Shown here one piece after another: positions 18,022 through 26,455 of a DNA stretch of 64,000 bases. The DNA is from Pedobacter yonginensis (GTDB lineage Bacteria > Bacteroidota > Bacteroidia > Sphingobacteriales > Sphingobacteriaceae). The translations under genes and the position numbers were made by a program. Under the pieces are notes generated by a model. That model did not search any database, had not been told where the DNA came from, and worked only from the letters and a program-made list of their open reading frames with translations. How positions within the stretch are numbered: the first letter of the stretch is position 1; each line of letters starts with the position of its first letter. The stretch covers positions 806,001 to 870,000 of the forward strand of contig NZ_QGNZ01000002.1 of the NCBI RefSeq assembly GCF_003173595.1, given 5' to 3'.

Positions 18022-18770
18022 AGCTTATCTATTGTTAGTTTTGGTAATGCTGGCAATTGTAGCGCTTTTGGATTTAAGCGATAACTTTTATAGGCGTTTC
18101 GAATAAATAGATTAAACGAATAATCTGTAGCATCGAGCACAAATTGGTATGTTGGGCGATACTGCTGCATAAAATCCGTGAGTTCTTCCTCCTTTATATT
18201 CAGAATCTTTTGAACTAGAGTGGCATTGAAGCGATAATCAATCAAATCTTCCCGATAATCCTTTTCCAATATTTTTTGTAAGTGGCGGGCATTTCTCCCC
18301 TGCTTGCTGAGCAAATTGTAAATGGCATCTATACCGAGCCCAACACCACCATTGCCTAAATTTATAAGGTCTTTGCTGCTTCCTTTAATAGTTGCGTAGC
18401 GATATTCTCTTACCGATTTTTCATATTGTTGTTGCGGGGTTAACCTTTTTTGTTGGATCATCACATCCCTTAGCCTAATCCCTAAAGAATTTAACTGAAA
18501 ATAGGCCGCCGACTGTCCTTTAAACACCATGGTATCTACCCCATAGCCAGCCAATGCGGCAACCAAAGTATCGCCCGGCACAGCAAAGGTGCTAAACTCT
18601 CCTTTGGTATTGTTGTAGAGTCCATCTCCAGTTCTTAGGTTGTAGATATACACCTTCGCCAAGCGCTGTTTCGTTTCCTTATCAATAACAATTCCTGCCA
18701 AAGGTTTGGTTTGGGCATAAATCATCGCCGATAGGCAAAAAAAGGAAAGAAATGCGGTAATAAATTTCAT
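18018..18770 (-). CDS. secreted protein with carboxypeptidase-regulatory-like domain
   Basis: A 250-residue protein with a signal peptide (MKFITAFLSFFCLSAMIYAQ). Residues 22-105 form a carboxypeptidase D regulatory-like beta sandwich (LAGIVIDKETKQRLAKVYIYN, then GEFSTFAVPGDTL), a domain often found in Bacteroidota surface proteins. The C-terminal half is helical and charged, without a recognised family. It lies 48 bases behind the first LysM glucosaminidase gene and overlaps the HExxH protein gene by four bases, so the cluster is probably one operon with envelope functions. Confidence 0.8.
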   Translation of the reverse strand: MKFITAFLSFFCLSAMIYAQTKPLAGIVIDKETKQRLAKVYIYNLRTGDGLYNNTKGEFSTFAVPGDTLVAALAGYGVDTMVFKGQSAAYFQLNSLGIRLRDVMIQQKRLTPQQQYEKSVREYRYATIKGSSKDLINLGNGGVGLGIDAIYNLLSKQGRNARHLQKILEKDYREDLIDYRFNATLVQKILNIKEEELTDFMQQYRPTYQFVLDATDYSFNLFIRNAYKSYRLNPKALQLPALPKLTIDKL

Positions 18771-18818
18771 TGGGTTACAAAACTACAAATAAGCTTTAGG
18801 CTACCATTAGGATTAACA

Positions 18819-19676
18819 TTATTTAACCTTAAGCACTTGGCCCAGTTTTATTGCATCGTTGGTGATGCTGTTTAGCATTTTTAGCTCATCAACAGATAAA
18901 TTGAAACGTTTTGCAATATTATATAAAGTGTCGCCTTTAATAACAGTATAAGTTCCATCGGCCAAAATCGGCTTGGCACCAAGTGGTGGTGTTTCTACAG
19001 GGGTAAATTTCTTTTTTTCTTGCGGGATATTTTCATTGATTTCTGTAAATACACGGTCTTCGCGGGCAATTTTCTGTTTTTCGCTTTCTGGTTGGTCGTA
19101 TTGGTATAGCTGGTATTTCTCAATGGTATTGATCAGCAAATCTGGATATTTAGGATTGGTGGCATAACCAGCTGTTTTTAAGCCCTGTGCCCAGCTTTTG
19201 TAATCATTTTTATCCAATTGGAAAAGAAAACTGTATCGCTTGCGTTTCAAAAATTCTGAATGATCTTTAAACGATTCGCGTGCATCTTTATACACCCTAA
19301 AACAGTCGTTTTTTTGATCGTCGTCTCTGAAGTAATTTTTTCCTTTCCAATCGGAAGTACACTTAATGCCGAAGTGATTGTTGGCATATTTAGCCAAATC
19401 GCTGTTGCCACTACCCGATTCTAATATGCCTTGGGCTAAGGTAATACTGGCGGGAATACCGTATGCATTCATTTCTTCTATCGCTACGGCTTTAAACTCA
19501 TCTATATAACTTAAGGTGTTATAGCTCTTGTAGGTGCTGTTGTTGGCTTTGTTGGCTGCTTTTTCAATCTGCTTGTTGTTTTTAGCGTATTTCCTTGTAG
19601 AGCAAGAACTTAATGCAAGCGCAACAATGGTAAGGAGAACAAAGGGTTTTAAAGTGGATAGATTAATCTGACGCAT
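18819..19676 (-). CDS. LysM-containing N-acetylglucosaminidase lipoprotein
   Basis: A 285-residue lipoprotein (lipobox LSSC, Cys25). The central domain, about residues 58-195, is a glucosaminidase of the GH73/FlgJ type: the catalytic Glu86 lies in QGILESGSGNS, with NNHFGIKC and the YxSFxDHSEFL pattern downstream. A single C-terminal LysM domain (YTVIKGDTLYNIAKRF to the end) binds peptidoglycan. Such enzymes cleave the glycan strand during cell growth or division. A close paralogue lies directly upstream (19718), separated by 41 bases. Confidence 0.92.
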   Translation of the reverse strand: MRQINLSTLKPFVLLTIVALALSSCSTRKYAKNNKQIEKAANKANNSTYKSYNTLSYIDEFKAVAIEEMNAYGIPASITLAQGILESGSGNSDLAKYANNHFGIKCTSDWKGKNYFRDDDQKNDCFRVYKDARESFKDHSEFLKRKRYSFLFQLDKNDYKSWAQGLKTAGYATNPKYPDLLINTIEKYQLYQYDQPESEKQKIAREDRVFTEINENIPQEKKKFTPVETPPLGAKPILADGTYTVIKGDTLYNIAKRFNLSVDELKMLNSITNDAIKLGQVLKVK

Positions 19677-19717
19677 TTATAAAAAGCTGAAATGATGTGG
19701 AGTAAAGATATTCGGAT

Positions 19718-20392
19718 TTATAACTTAATTTTTTGACCAGGTTTTAAGTTAACCTTTTTTAAACCATTTTTACGCATAATGGCTTTTACGGTTGTTCCTT
19801 TTTTCTTAGCAATAACGCTTAAATTATCGCCGAGTTTTACAGTATAGGCTTTACTTGTTTTTGTGCTTCTCTTTTTGCGACGATACACGGTACTTGCATA
19901 AACAGGTTCTTCGTAACCATCAGGGCGCTCATCGTATTTGTAAAGCTCGTATTTTTTTACCAGAGCAATAACTTGGCTTGCCCAGCTTCTGCTGTGCGCA
20001 TAACCACATCGTTGAATGCCTCTTGCCCAGCCCTTGTAATCGTACTGATCGTACTTGGCGAAAAGATTATTAAAAGGTGCACGCGTTTCCATAATCTCCA
20101 CAAAATGACTGTAAGATTCATCTGCATTTAAATAATCTCGGTAAGAAGAACGGATGTTATCATTGTTATTAGGTCCCTTAACACCAAAATGATTGTTTAA
20201 ATGTTGGGCAATTCTACTATTTCCGGATGCAGATTCATGTATGGCTACCGCCAAAATTAAACTCGCTGGGATTTTATGGTCACGCATTAACTCCTGCGCG
20301 TATTTTACATGGTCTGCAATGTAGTCTTCGGTTTCTTGGGCTTTTGCTAACGTTCCTAATAAAAGGAATAAGCAAAGAGAAAGTATTTTCAT
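19718..20392 (-). CDS. LysM-containing N-acetylglucosaminidase, secreted
   Basis: A 224-residue exported protein (signal peptide to about residue 18, LAKAQ). The glucosaminidase domain carries catalytic Glu53 in AIHESASGNS, then NNHFGVKGPN, SYRDYLNADESYSHF and the GWARGIQRCGYA region. One C-terminal LysM repeat, about residues 180-224, follows a basic linker. It differs from the neighbouring paralogue in being a free secreted protein rather than a lipoprotein. Both are probably peptidoglycan hydrolases expressed together. It is 73 bases downstream of the O-methyltransferase gene. Confidence 0.92.
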   Translation of the reverse strand: MKILSLCLFLLLGTLAKAQETEDYIADHVKYAQELMRDHKIPASLILAVAIHESASGNSRIAQHLNNHFGVKGPNNNDNIRSSYRDYLNADESYSHFVEIMETRAPFNNLFAKYDQYDYKGWARGIQRCGYAHSRSWASQVIALVKKYELYKYDERPDGYEEPVYASTVYRRKKRSTKTSKAYTVKLGDNLSVIAKKKGTTVKAIMRKNGLKKVNLKPGQKIKL

Positions 20393-20465
20393 TTGGGTTA
20401 ATTGTTAAACTGTTACATTGAATAATTGCGCTATCCTTCCAATCGATTCATCAAATTCACGGTTA

Positions 20466-21101
20466 TTATTTCTTCCTGATTACAAACAAACCATCTCTTA
20501 CGGGTAAAATCAGTTTCTCTACCCGATGGTCTGCAGCAATCTTATCATTAAAATTAGTAATATTCTTGGTGTCTTTATCTTGTTGATTATGAAGTACTTT
20601 TCCACTCCATAACACATTATCCACAATGATGATTCCGCCAGGGCGCACGCGGTCGAAGATCAAATCGTAATAAGTACCGTTATTTTTTTTGTCAGCATCT
20701 ATAAATACCACATCAAAAACCTCGTCTAGCTGATTGATGGTTTGTGTAGCATCTCCTAAAATATAATTGATTTTATCGTTGTAAACAGATTGGGCAAAGT
20801 TATTCCGAACCATGTCTTCTAGCTCGGCATTAATATCTAAGGTGTAAATAAGGCCATTGTCTGATAAACCCTCGGCTAAGCAAAGGGTTGCATAACCGGT
20901 AAAGGTTCCGATTTCCAGAATCCTTTTAGGCGCAATCATTTTACTTAATAGGCTTAAAACCCGACCTTGGTAATGGCCAGAAAGCATACGGGGCATTAAA
21001 ACTTTAAGATTAGTTTCGCGATCTATCCTTTGAAGCAACTCGCTTTCCGGCTCGCAATAGTTAATGAGTAATTGTTGTAAATCGTCGTTTATTAGGCTCA
21101 T
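20466..21101 (-). CDS. class I SAM-dependent O-methyltransferase
   Basis: A 211-residue Rossmann-fold enzyme of the caffeoyl-CoA/catechol O-methyltransferase family. The SAM-binding motif I is RILEIGTFTGYATLCLAEGL near residue 60, with DINAE after it and the metal/substrate segment DVVFIDADKKN, then IIVDNVLWSGKV. Members methylate catechol-like or other small substrates using Mg2+. The substrate here is unknown. It follows ruvX by eight bases and is probably co-transcribed with it. Confidence 0.92.
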   Translation of the reverse strand: MSLINDDLQQLLINYCEPESELLQRIDRETNLKVLMPRMLSGHYQGRVLSLLSKMIAPKRILEIGTFTGYATLCLAEGLSDNGLIYTLDINAELEDMVRNNFAQSVYNDKINYILGDATQTINQLDEVFDVVFIDADKKNNGTYYDLIFDRVRPGGIIIVDNVLWSGKVLHNQQDKDTKNITNFNDKIAADHRVEKLILPVRDGLFVIRKK

Positions 21102-21109
21102 ATATTCGG

Positions 21110-21526
21110 TTATAAACGGTTAGTTTCCATAAAATATTGCAAAATAATGGTTGCGGCAATGGTATCTACCCGATCTTTATCTCGTCTATCCATCTTTTTT
21201 AGTCCGCTTTGCATAATGGTTTGGTGGGCCAATTTTGAAGTGAAGCGTTCATCAACCCAGTGTTGTGGGGTGGTGGGAAAAGCTTTTTTAAGTAGTGTAG
21301 AAAAGCCCTTTACATGTTGTTTCGAGTCAGAATCTGTACCATCCATTTGTTTTGGGTCGCCTAAAACAAAAGCCTCTACCGATTCTGCAAGCATATATTT
21401 TTTAATGTATTCGATAATGTCTTTTGGATGTACAGTATCTAAACCTGTGGCAATAATTTGCAAAGGGTCGGTAACGGCTATGCCAATGCGTTTTGTGCCA
21501 TAATCGAAAGCAAGAATTCGAGCCAT
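21110..21526 (-). CDS. ruvX: YqgF/RuvX Holliday junction resolvase-like protein
   Basis: A 138-residue RNase H-fold protein. It shows ILAFDYGTKRIGIAVTD at the start, the LGDPKQMDG segment and the DERFTSKLA motif, and the DRVDTIAATIILQ end, which together define YqgF. Homologues process pre-16S rRNA ends or resolve Holliday junctions. The gene begins at ATG 21526 and is followed immediately by the O-methyltransferase. Length is normal. Confidence 0.95.
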   Translation of the reverse strand: MARILAFDYGTKRIGIAVTDPLQIIATGLDTVHPKDIIEYIKKYMLAESVEAFVLGDPKQMDGTDSDSKQHVKGFSTLLKKAFPTTPQHWVDERFTSKLAHQTIMQSGLKKMDRRDKDRVDTIAATIILQYFMETNRL

Positions 21527-21746
21527 ATTAAAATTAAAAGCCCCAAAGGTACGTTTTTTTGATAAATGAGATTTTGAGGGTAAATTCTAAGGCATTCAAT
21601 ATCCCCCACTTAACCGGCAAGAAGCAATAAATAATCACAAATGGGTGTTTTAAATATGTGGGAGATTTTTTTAAAATCCAGACCAATTTGGTCATATATC
21701 ACATCAATTATCTCAATTATCATATCTATTTCTTATTTTGCACCAA

Positions 21747-22895
21747 ATGCAGTTTAAAGAAATCATCGGTCAAGAAAGAGTTAAGCAACAATTGGTGCAA
21801 ACGGTTAAAGAAAATCGCATCAGTCATGCGCAATTGTTTCTCTCTCCGGCAGGATCTGGTGCTTTGCCTTTGGCCATTGCTTATGCGCAGTACATAAACT
21901 GTTTAGAAAAAGACGATAACGACAGCTGTGGAGAATGTTCCAGTTGCAGAAAGTATGAGCGTTATATCCATCCAGATTTACACTTTTCTTATCCATTTTT
22001 TGCTTCAGCAAGCGTAAAAACAGCTGTAGATGTATTGGATGATTGGCGAAACATGCTACTTCAAGATCCTTATTTTGATTTGGATATTTGGCGATCTAAA
22101 CTAGAAGCGGCCAACAAACAAGCCAATATCAATATTGCAGAATGCCATGATATTATTAAAAAATTAAGCTACAAAGCCTTCGAAGCCCAAACTAAGGTTT
22201 TAATTATGTGGCTTCCAGAATATTTGGATAAGGCAGGCAATGCACTGTTAAAACTTATTGAAGAACCGCCAGCCAACACGCTATTCATCTTAATTGCACA
22301 AAGTCAAGATCAGATTTTAACCACCATCTTATCGCGTACGCAGATTGTTAAAATCCCGAAATTATCTAACGATGAAGTTTCTAACTATTTACGCAGCACA
22401 AGCGGATTAAATGACAACCAAGCCATTGATTATGCTTTCTTAGCCGATGGGAATTTAATTGAAGCGAAAGCTTTGGCTGCCGATACACAGAGCGATAGTT
22501 CGGGCATGTTTACGAGTTGGTTGCGTATGGGGTTTGGCAATAAGGTACCTGATTTGATTGATTTTACAGAGCAAGCGGCCAAGTGGGGACGAGAAAATCA
22601 GAAAAATTTTTTAAAGTATGGTGTAAAGTATTTACGCGAATGCTGTTTAATTATTAGTGGTGCAGAAGAATTGGTAAAACTGCCCCCATTAACCTTAGAT
22701 ACCGCAAAAAAGTTGAGTACCAATGTACTTACGCTGCCTATGGCCGAAGCCATTATTGGCGAGTTGGAAAAGGCACATTACCACATTGAAAGGAATGCAA
22801 ATCCAAAAATTCTGTTTTTAGATGTATCTTTACAATTGGTTAAAATTATTAGGTTTAAAACGCTCCCTCAGGGGACTCAATATATATACAATTAA
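21747..22895 (+). CDS. holB: DNA polymerase III subunit delta' (clamp loader)
   Basis: A 382-residue AAA+-like clamp-loader subunit. The N-terminal MQFKEIIGQERVKQQLVQ is typical of the gamma/delta' family. The P-loop position reads SPAGSGALP, without the Walker A lysine, as usual for delta'. A zinc module CGECSSCRKYERYIHPD follows, then ALLKLIEEPP and the sensor SRTQIVKIP. The ATG at 21747 is chosen over an upstream TTG at 21738, because it yields the family N-terminus; a near-consensus TAnnTTG box precedes it by about ten bases. The PSP1 gene follows three bases after the stop. Confidence 0.92.
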   Translation: MQFKEIIGQERVKQQLVQTVKENRISHAQLFLSPAGSGALPLAIAYAQYINCLEKDDNDSCGECSSCRKYERYIHPDLHFSYPFFASASVKTAVDVLDDWRNMLLQDPYFDLDIWRSKLEAANKQANINIAECHDIIKKLSYKAFEAQTKVLIMWLPEYLDKAGNALLKLIEEPPANTLFILIAQSQDQILTTILSRTQIVKIPKLSNDEVSNYLRSTSGLNDNQAIDYAFLADGNLIEAKALAADTQSDSSGMFTSWLRMGFGNKVPDLIDFTEQAAKWGRENQKNFLKYGVKYLRECCLIISGAEELVKLPPLTLDTAKKLSTNVLTLPMAEAIIGELEKAHYHIERNANPKILFLDVSLQLVKIIRFKTLPQGTQYIYN

Positions 22896-22897
22896 TT

Positions 22898-24403
22898 ATG
22901 GGATGTGGAAGTTGTTCAACAGGTGGTGGTTGCACCCCTAATGGATGCAAAAGTAATGGCTCATGCGGCACCGGTGGTTGCCAAACAATGGAAGTTCACG
23001 ATTGGCTATCCAATTTGGATATGCCTTCTAACTATAAACCTTTTCAGGTTACAGAAATAAAATTCAAAGGCTCGAGAAAAGAGTTTTTCCTTAATAACGA
23101 TAACATTTATCTGGAAATTGGGGAGTTGGTTGCCGTTGAAGGGCCAACTGGAGGTTTTGATGTGGGCCACGTTTCGCTTACAGGCGAGTTGGTGCGCATC
23201 CAAATGAAAAGACGTAAAACGAGTTTAGATCAGGTTACAAAAAAAATCTATCGCAAAGCAACAGAAGCTGATGTAGAGAAATGGAATGCCGCGAAAGAGA
23301 TGGAATGGGAAACCATGCACAAAGCCCGTAAACTGGCACTTGATTTACGTTTGCAAATGAAAATTAGCGACGTAGATTATCAAGCAGATAAAACCAAGGC
23401 AACATTTTTTTATACTGCGGATGGTCGTGTTGATTTTCGTGAACTGATTAAAAAAATGGCCGAAAGTTTCCGCATTCGGATTGAAATGCGCCAGATTGGA
23501 ATGCGCCAGGAAGCAGGTCGTTTAGGAGGTATAGGTTCTTGTGGTAGAGAGTTGTGCTGCTCAACCTGGTTAACCAATTTTAAAACGGTTTCTACAGCTG
23601 CGGCTCGTTATCAAAACCTTTCACTCAATACGCTAAAGCTTGCGGGCCAGTGTGGTAAGCTTAAATGTTGTTTAAATTATGAGTTGGATACTTATTTAGA
23701 TGCTTTAAAAGACATTCCAGATCGCATCGAAAATTTAGATACCGAAGCCGGTTATGCGCGGCATCAAAAAACAGATATTTTTAAAAAAATAATGTGGTTT
23801 AGCTATCAGGGCGATGAAAACTGGATTCCAGTTGCTGCCGCTCGTGTTAAAGAAATCATGGTGATGAACAAGGCTGGTAAAAAGGCTCCTAATTTAAAAG
23901 AAGAAGCCATTCAAGTTGCCGCACCAGTAGTGGTCGAAAAATCTTTCGATTACGAAAACGTTGTTGGTCAAGACAGTTTAACCCGTTTAGATGAACGTTC
24001 TAGAGGTAAAAACAACAACCAGAACAGAAACAACAATCAAAAAAACAACCGAAATAATAATCAAAATAGAAGAGATAGAGTTCCTGCCGGAGAGAAAAAT
24101 GTTGCTCCAAATGCGAAACCTCAACAAGGGCCAAGACCCCAACAAGCAGGCCCAAAACCCGCTCAAGGAAATGCCAAACCTCAACAAAGTGGACCAAAGC
24201 AACAGCAGGCTAATGCTCCAAAACCTCAAAACGGACCAAGGCCGCAACAAGCACAAAAACCTATTGTAAAAGCTGAAGGAGAAACAGGGGCTGAAGGGAT
24301 TAAAACAGAGCAGAATAAAAATAAGAATAGAAACAACAGAAGAAAAAATAATAACCGCCGAAAAAACAACAATGGCTCAGACAATAAACCAGCTGCTGAA
24401 TAA
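22898..24403 (+). CDS. PSP1/RicT-like protein with N-terminal cysteine cluster and disordered tail
   Basis: A 501-residue protein. The first 30 residues are rich in Gly and Cys (MGCGSCSTGGGC). The PSP1 domain, about residues 60-275, carries conserved cysteines Cys215, Cys220, Cys221, Cys252, Cys257 and Cys258 in SCGRELCC and QCGKLKCC; in Bacillus RicT (YaaT) this kind of cluster binds an Fe-S centre and the complex influences mRNA processing. From about residue 365 on the protein is low complexity, rich in N, Q, K, R and P with repeats like PQQA and GPKP, presumably disordered and perhaps RNA-binding. It is coupled to holB in front and overlaps gldH behind by 32 bases. Confidence 0.9.
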   Translation: MGCGSCSTGGGCTPNGCKSNGSCGTGGCQTMEVHDWLSNLDMPSNYKPFQVTEIKFKGSRKEFFLNNDNIYLEIGELVAVEGPTGGFDVGHVSLTGELVRIQMKRRKTSLDQVTKKIYRKATEADVEKWNAAKEMEWETMHKARKLALDLRLQMKISDVDYQADKTKATFFYTADGRVDFRELIKKMAESFRIRIEMRQIGMRQEAGRLGGIGSCGRELCCSTWLTNFKTVSTAAARYQNLSLNTLKLAGQCGKLKCCLNYELDTYLDALKDIPDRIENLDTEAGYARHQKTDIFKKIMWFSYQGDENWIPVAAARVKEIMVMNKAGKKAPNLKEEAIQVAAPVVVEKSFDYENVVGQDSLTRLDERSRGKNNNQNRNNNQKNNRNNNQNRRDRVPAGEKNVAPNAKPQQGPRPQQAGPKPAQGNAKPQQSGPKQQQANAPKPQNGPRPQQAQKPIVKAEGETGAEGIKTEQNKNKNRNNRRKNNNRRKNNNGSDNKPAAE

Positions 24404-24869
24404 AAGGTCGATTTTAGTTTTAGGCTTTTTGTGGCTTGCATCTCTTTTTTCGGGATGTACGGCTAATGTTATCGATTCGAACGTGGAAATTCCGGAGCAT
24501 AAGTGGACCTATAGAAATCACATCATCAGCCCTTTCGAGATTAAGGATAATAGCAAGGCCTACAATATTTTTTTCAAGTTAAGGCATACCGCTGATTATA
24601 AATACGCTAATCTTTATATTTTGGCACATTTTAAGGATGGAAAAAATAAAACAACCCGCAGGTATCAGTTTAAATTGGCTAAAAATGATGGCGAATGGTT
24701 AGGGAGCGGCTCTGGGAATATATTTACTTATACTTTTCCCATGCTTACCAACTATCGTTTTCCACATAAGGGCAAATACGAAATCGAAATTGAGCAGAAC
24801 ATGCGAGATAATCCGCTTCTAGAAATAAGCGATGCGGGTGTTTTGGTGGCGGAAACTCAAAGTAGATAA
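24372..24869 (+). CDS. gldH: gliding motility-associated lipoprotein GldH
   Basis: A 165-residue lipoprotein (lipobox-like FSGC, Cys29), with the conserved middle NIFFKLRHTADYKYANLYILA and the HKGKYEIEIEQNMRDNPL end typical of GldH. GldH belongs to the gliding and type 9 secretion lipoprotein set and is kept in non-gliding Bacteroidota as well. The ATG at 24372 lies inside the end of the PSP1 gene, in another frame, with a 32-base overlap, which suggests coupled translation. The TAA stop is also the first bases of the MITE-like repeat at 24867. Confidence 0.9.
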   Translation: MAQTINQLLNKRSILVLGFLWLASLFSGCTANVIDSNVEIPEHKWTYRNHIISPFEIKDNSKAYNIFFKLRHTADYKYANLYILAHFKDGKNKTTRRYQFKLAKNDGEWLGSGSGNIFTYTFPMLTNYRFPHKGKYEIEIEQNMRDNPLLEISDAGVLVAETQSR

Positions 24870-25053
24870 CGTGAGTTGGAGATAACAAACATATCCTTTT
24901 AACTAGCTAAAACCTTTAAAAAAATTCAAGGTGACTACTTCAGATAAGCATCTTTTAAAATTCTTTCACCCTGCTGAATTCATTTCAGCATCTTGATGGA
25001 TATTGATTTGCTTTGATCTCTTTCCCCTTGGGGCTTAAACCGAGCTAAGGTTG
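24867..25053. repeat. MITE-like repeat with terminal inverted repeats (copy 2)
   Basis: The left end TAACGTGAGTTGGAGATAA (24867-24885) matches that of copy 1 (1682) with three changes, and an imperfect complement stands at about 25034-25053. The interior word TTTCAGCATCTTGATGG and the bases around it (24983-25009) match copy 1 almost exactly. The element begins at the gldH stop codon and ends just before the murF stop codon, filling nearly the whole gap. Confidence 0.65.
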
Positions 25054-25068
25054 ATAAGATTGGATAAA

Positions 25069-26370
25069 TTACAAGTATTCCAATAAACTTTCTAATTTCA
25101 TACCTCTTGATCCCTTCAATAAAACAAGATTGTCTTGAACTGAATTTTGTTGTAAATGGGTTGCTGCTTCGGCTGGTGTTTCAAAAAATAGTCCATCAAA
25201 TTTATCTTTAAACGCATAGAAATGTTTTCCGATAAACACCAGCGTATTCAAGCCGCTTTCGTTAGCTTGCTTGGCAATCAGTTCGTGTTGTGTTGCCGAT
25301 TCTGGTCCCAATTCAAACATATCGCCTAAAATTGCCGTTTTATGTTCAGCCGTTAAAACAGAAATGTTTTTGAGTGCGGCACTCATACTACTTGGGTTTG
25401 CATTGTAAAAATCGCAAATCACCGTGTTTTTATCGGTTTTAGTCAGTTGCGAGCGATTATTTTTAGGCTGGTAGTTAGATAATCCGGCATTAATTTCTTC
25501 AGGATTTAAATCAAAGAAATCGCCAATGCAAATTGCAGCCAAAATATTTTCGAAATTATAACTTCCCGTTAGGTTGGTTTTAACACTGGATGAAAGATCA
25601 TGGTTTGTCCATTCTACTTCAATAAACGGATCGCTGCTTTTCAAGGTTCCCTTGATGGTATTGCCATTTTCGGTTCCGTAATAAATAAGTTTATTTAAAC
25701 CCGCTTTTTGGCTCATTTCAAGTAGGTGGGGGTTGTCTCTATTGATGAAAGTATAACCTTGAGCCTCTTTTAGGTAGGCATAAAGTTCTGCTTTGCCTTT
25801 CTTTACTCCCTCAAAACCGCCAAAACCATCTAAATGTGCCAGGCCAACATTGGTTATAATTCCGTGCGTTGGCTGTGCTATTGTGCACAACAGTTCAATC
25901 TCTTTTTGGTGGTTTGCACCCATTTCAATAACAGCGATTTCCACCTCATTATCAATACTTAAAATAGAAAGTGGAACACCGATATGGTTATTCAGATTAC
26001 CAAAAGTTGCAAAAGTTTTAAAACGCTCTGCCAAAACTGCATTAACCAATTCTTTACTGGTTGTTTTGCCGTTACTGCCAGTTAATCCGATTACCGGGAT
26101 ATTTAATTGGTTTCTATGGTGGCGAGCCAGTTGCTGTAGCGTAGTTAAAACATCATCAACCAATAGGCATTTATCGTTTAAAGCGAAGTCTGCCTCATCA
26201 ATTACTACGAAAGCAGCCCCCTTCTCTAAAGCTTGTTTGGCAAACTCATTTGCATTGAAGTTATCGCCTTTGAGGGCAAAAAAGATACAGCCTTCGCTAA
26301 TATTTCTGGTGTCGGTAGAAATTAACCTGCTTTTAAGATAGTAACTGTAGAGTTTTTCGGTTGTGATCAT
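25069..26370 (-). CDS. murF: UDP-N-acetylmuramoyl-tripeptide--D-alanyl-D-alanine ligase
   Basis: MurF adds D-Ala-D-Ala to UDP-MurNAc-tripeptide with ATP, the last cytoplasmic step of the peptidoglycan precursor. The 433-residue Mur ligase shows the P-loop GSNGKTT at 98-104 in VIGLTGSNGKTTSKELV, then NNHIGVPLSIL, ITNVGLAHLDGFG, the central FENILAAICIGDFF and the C-terminal DFYNANPSSM and ILGDMFELGPES segments characteristic of MurF. It stands alone rather than in a dcw cluster, as is usual in Bacteroidota. Convergent with gldH and separated from it by the repeat. Confidence 0.96.
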   Translation of the reverse strand: MITTEKLYSYYLKSRLISTDTRNISEGCIFFALKGDNFNANEFAKQALEKGAAFVVIDEADFALNDKCLLVDDVLTTLQQLARHHRNQLNIPVIGLTGSNGKTTSKELVNAVLAERFKTFATFGNLNNHIGVPLSILSIDNEVEIAVIEMGANHQKEIELLCTIAQPTHGIITNVGLAHLDGFGGFEGVKKGKAELYAYLKEAQGYTFINRDNPHLLEMSQKAGLNKLIYYGTENGNTIKGTLKSSDPFIEVEWTNHDLSSSVKTNLTGSYNFENILAAICIGDFFDLNPEEINAGLSNYQPKNNRSQLTKTDKNTVICDFYNANPSSMSAALKNISVLTAEHKTAILGDMFELGPESATQHELIAKQANESGLNTLVFIGKHFYAFKDKFDGLFFETPAEAATHLQQNSVQDNLVLLKGSRGMKLESLLEYL

Positions 26371-26455
26371 GCTTTTGGTAAAATATCTGCTGTAAAATTA
26401 AACTTTCGTAACAACAAAAAACAAAATTAGTACATTAGTTGAAATTATTGTTTTT

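Noticed and set aside
25793..26341. 182-codon plus-strand frame antisense to murF
   Set aside because: Antisense to a firm Mur ligase gene, with no family resemblance of its own.
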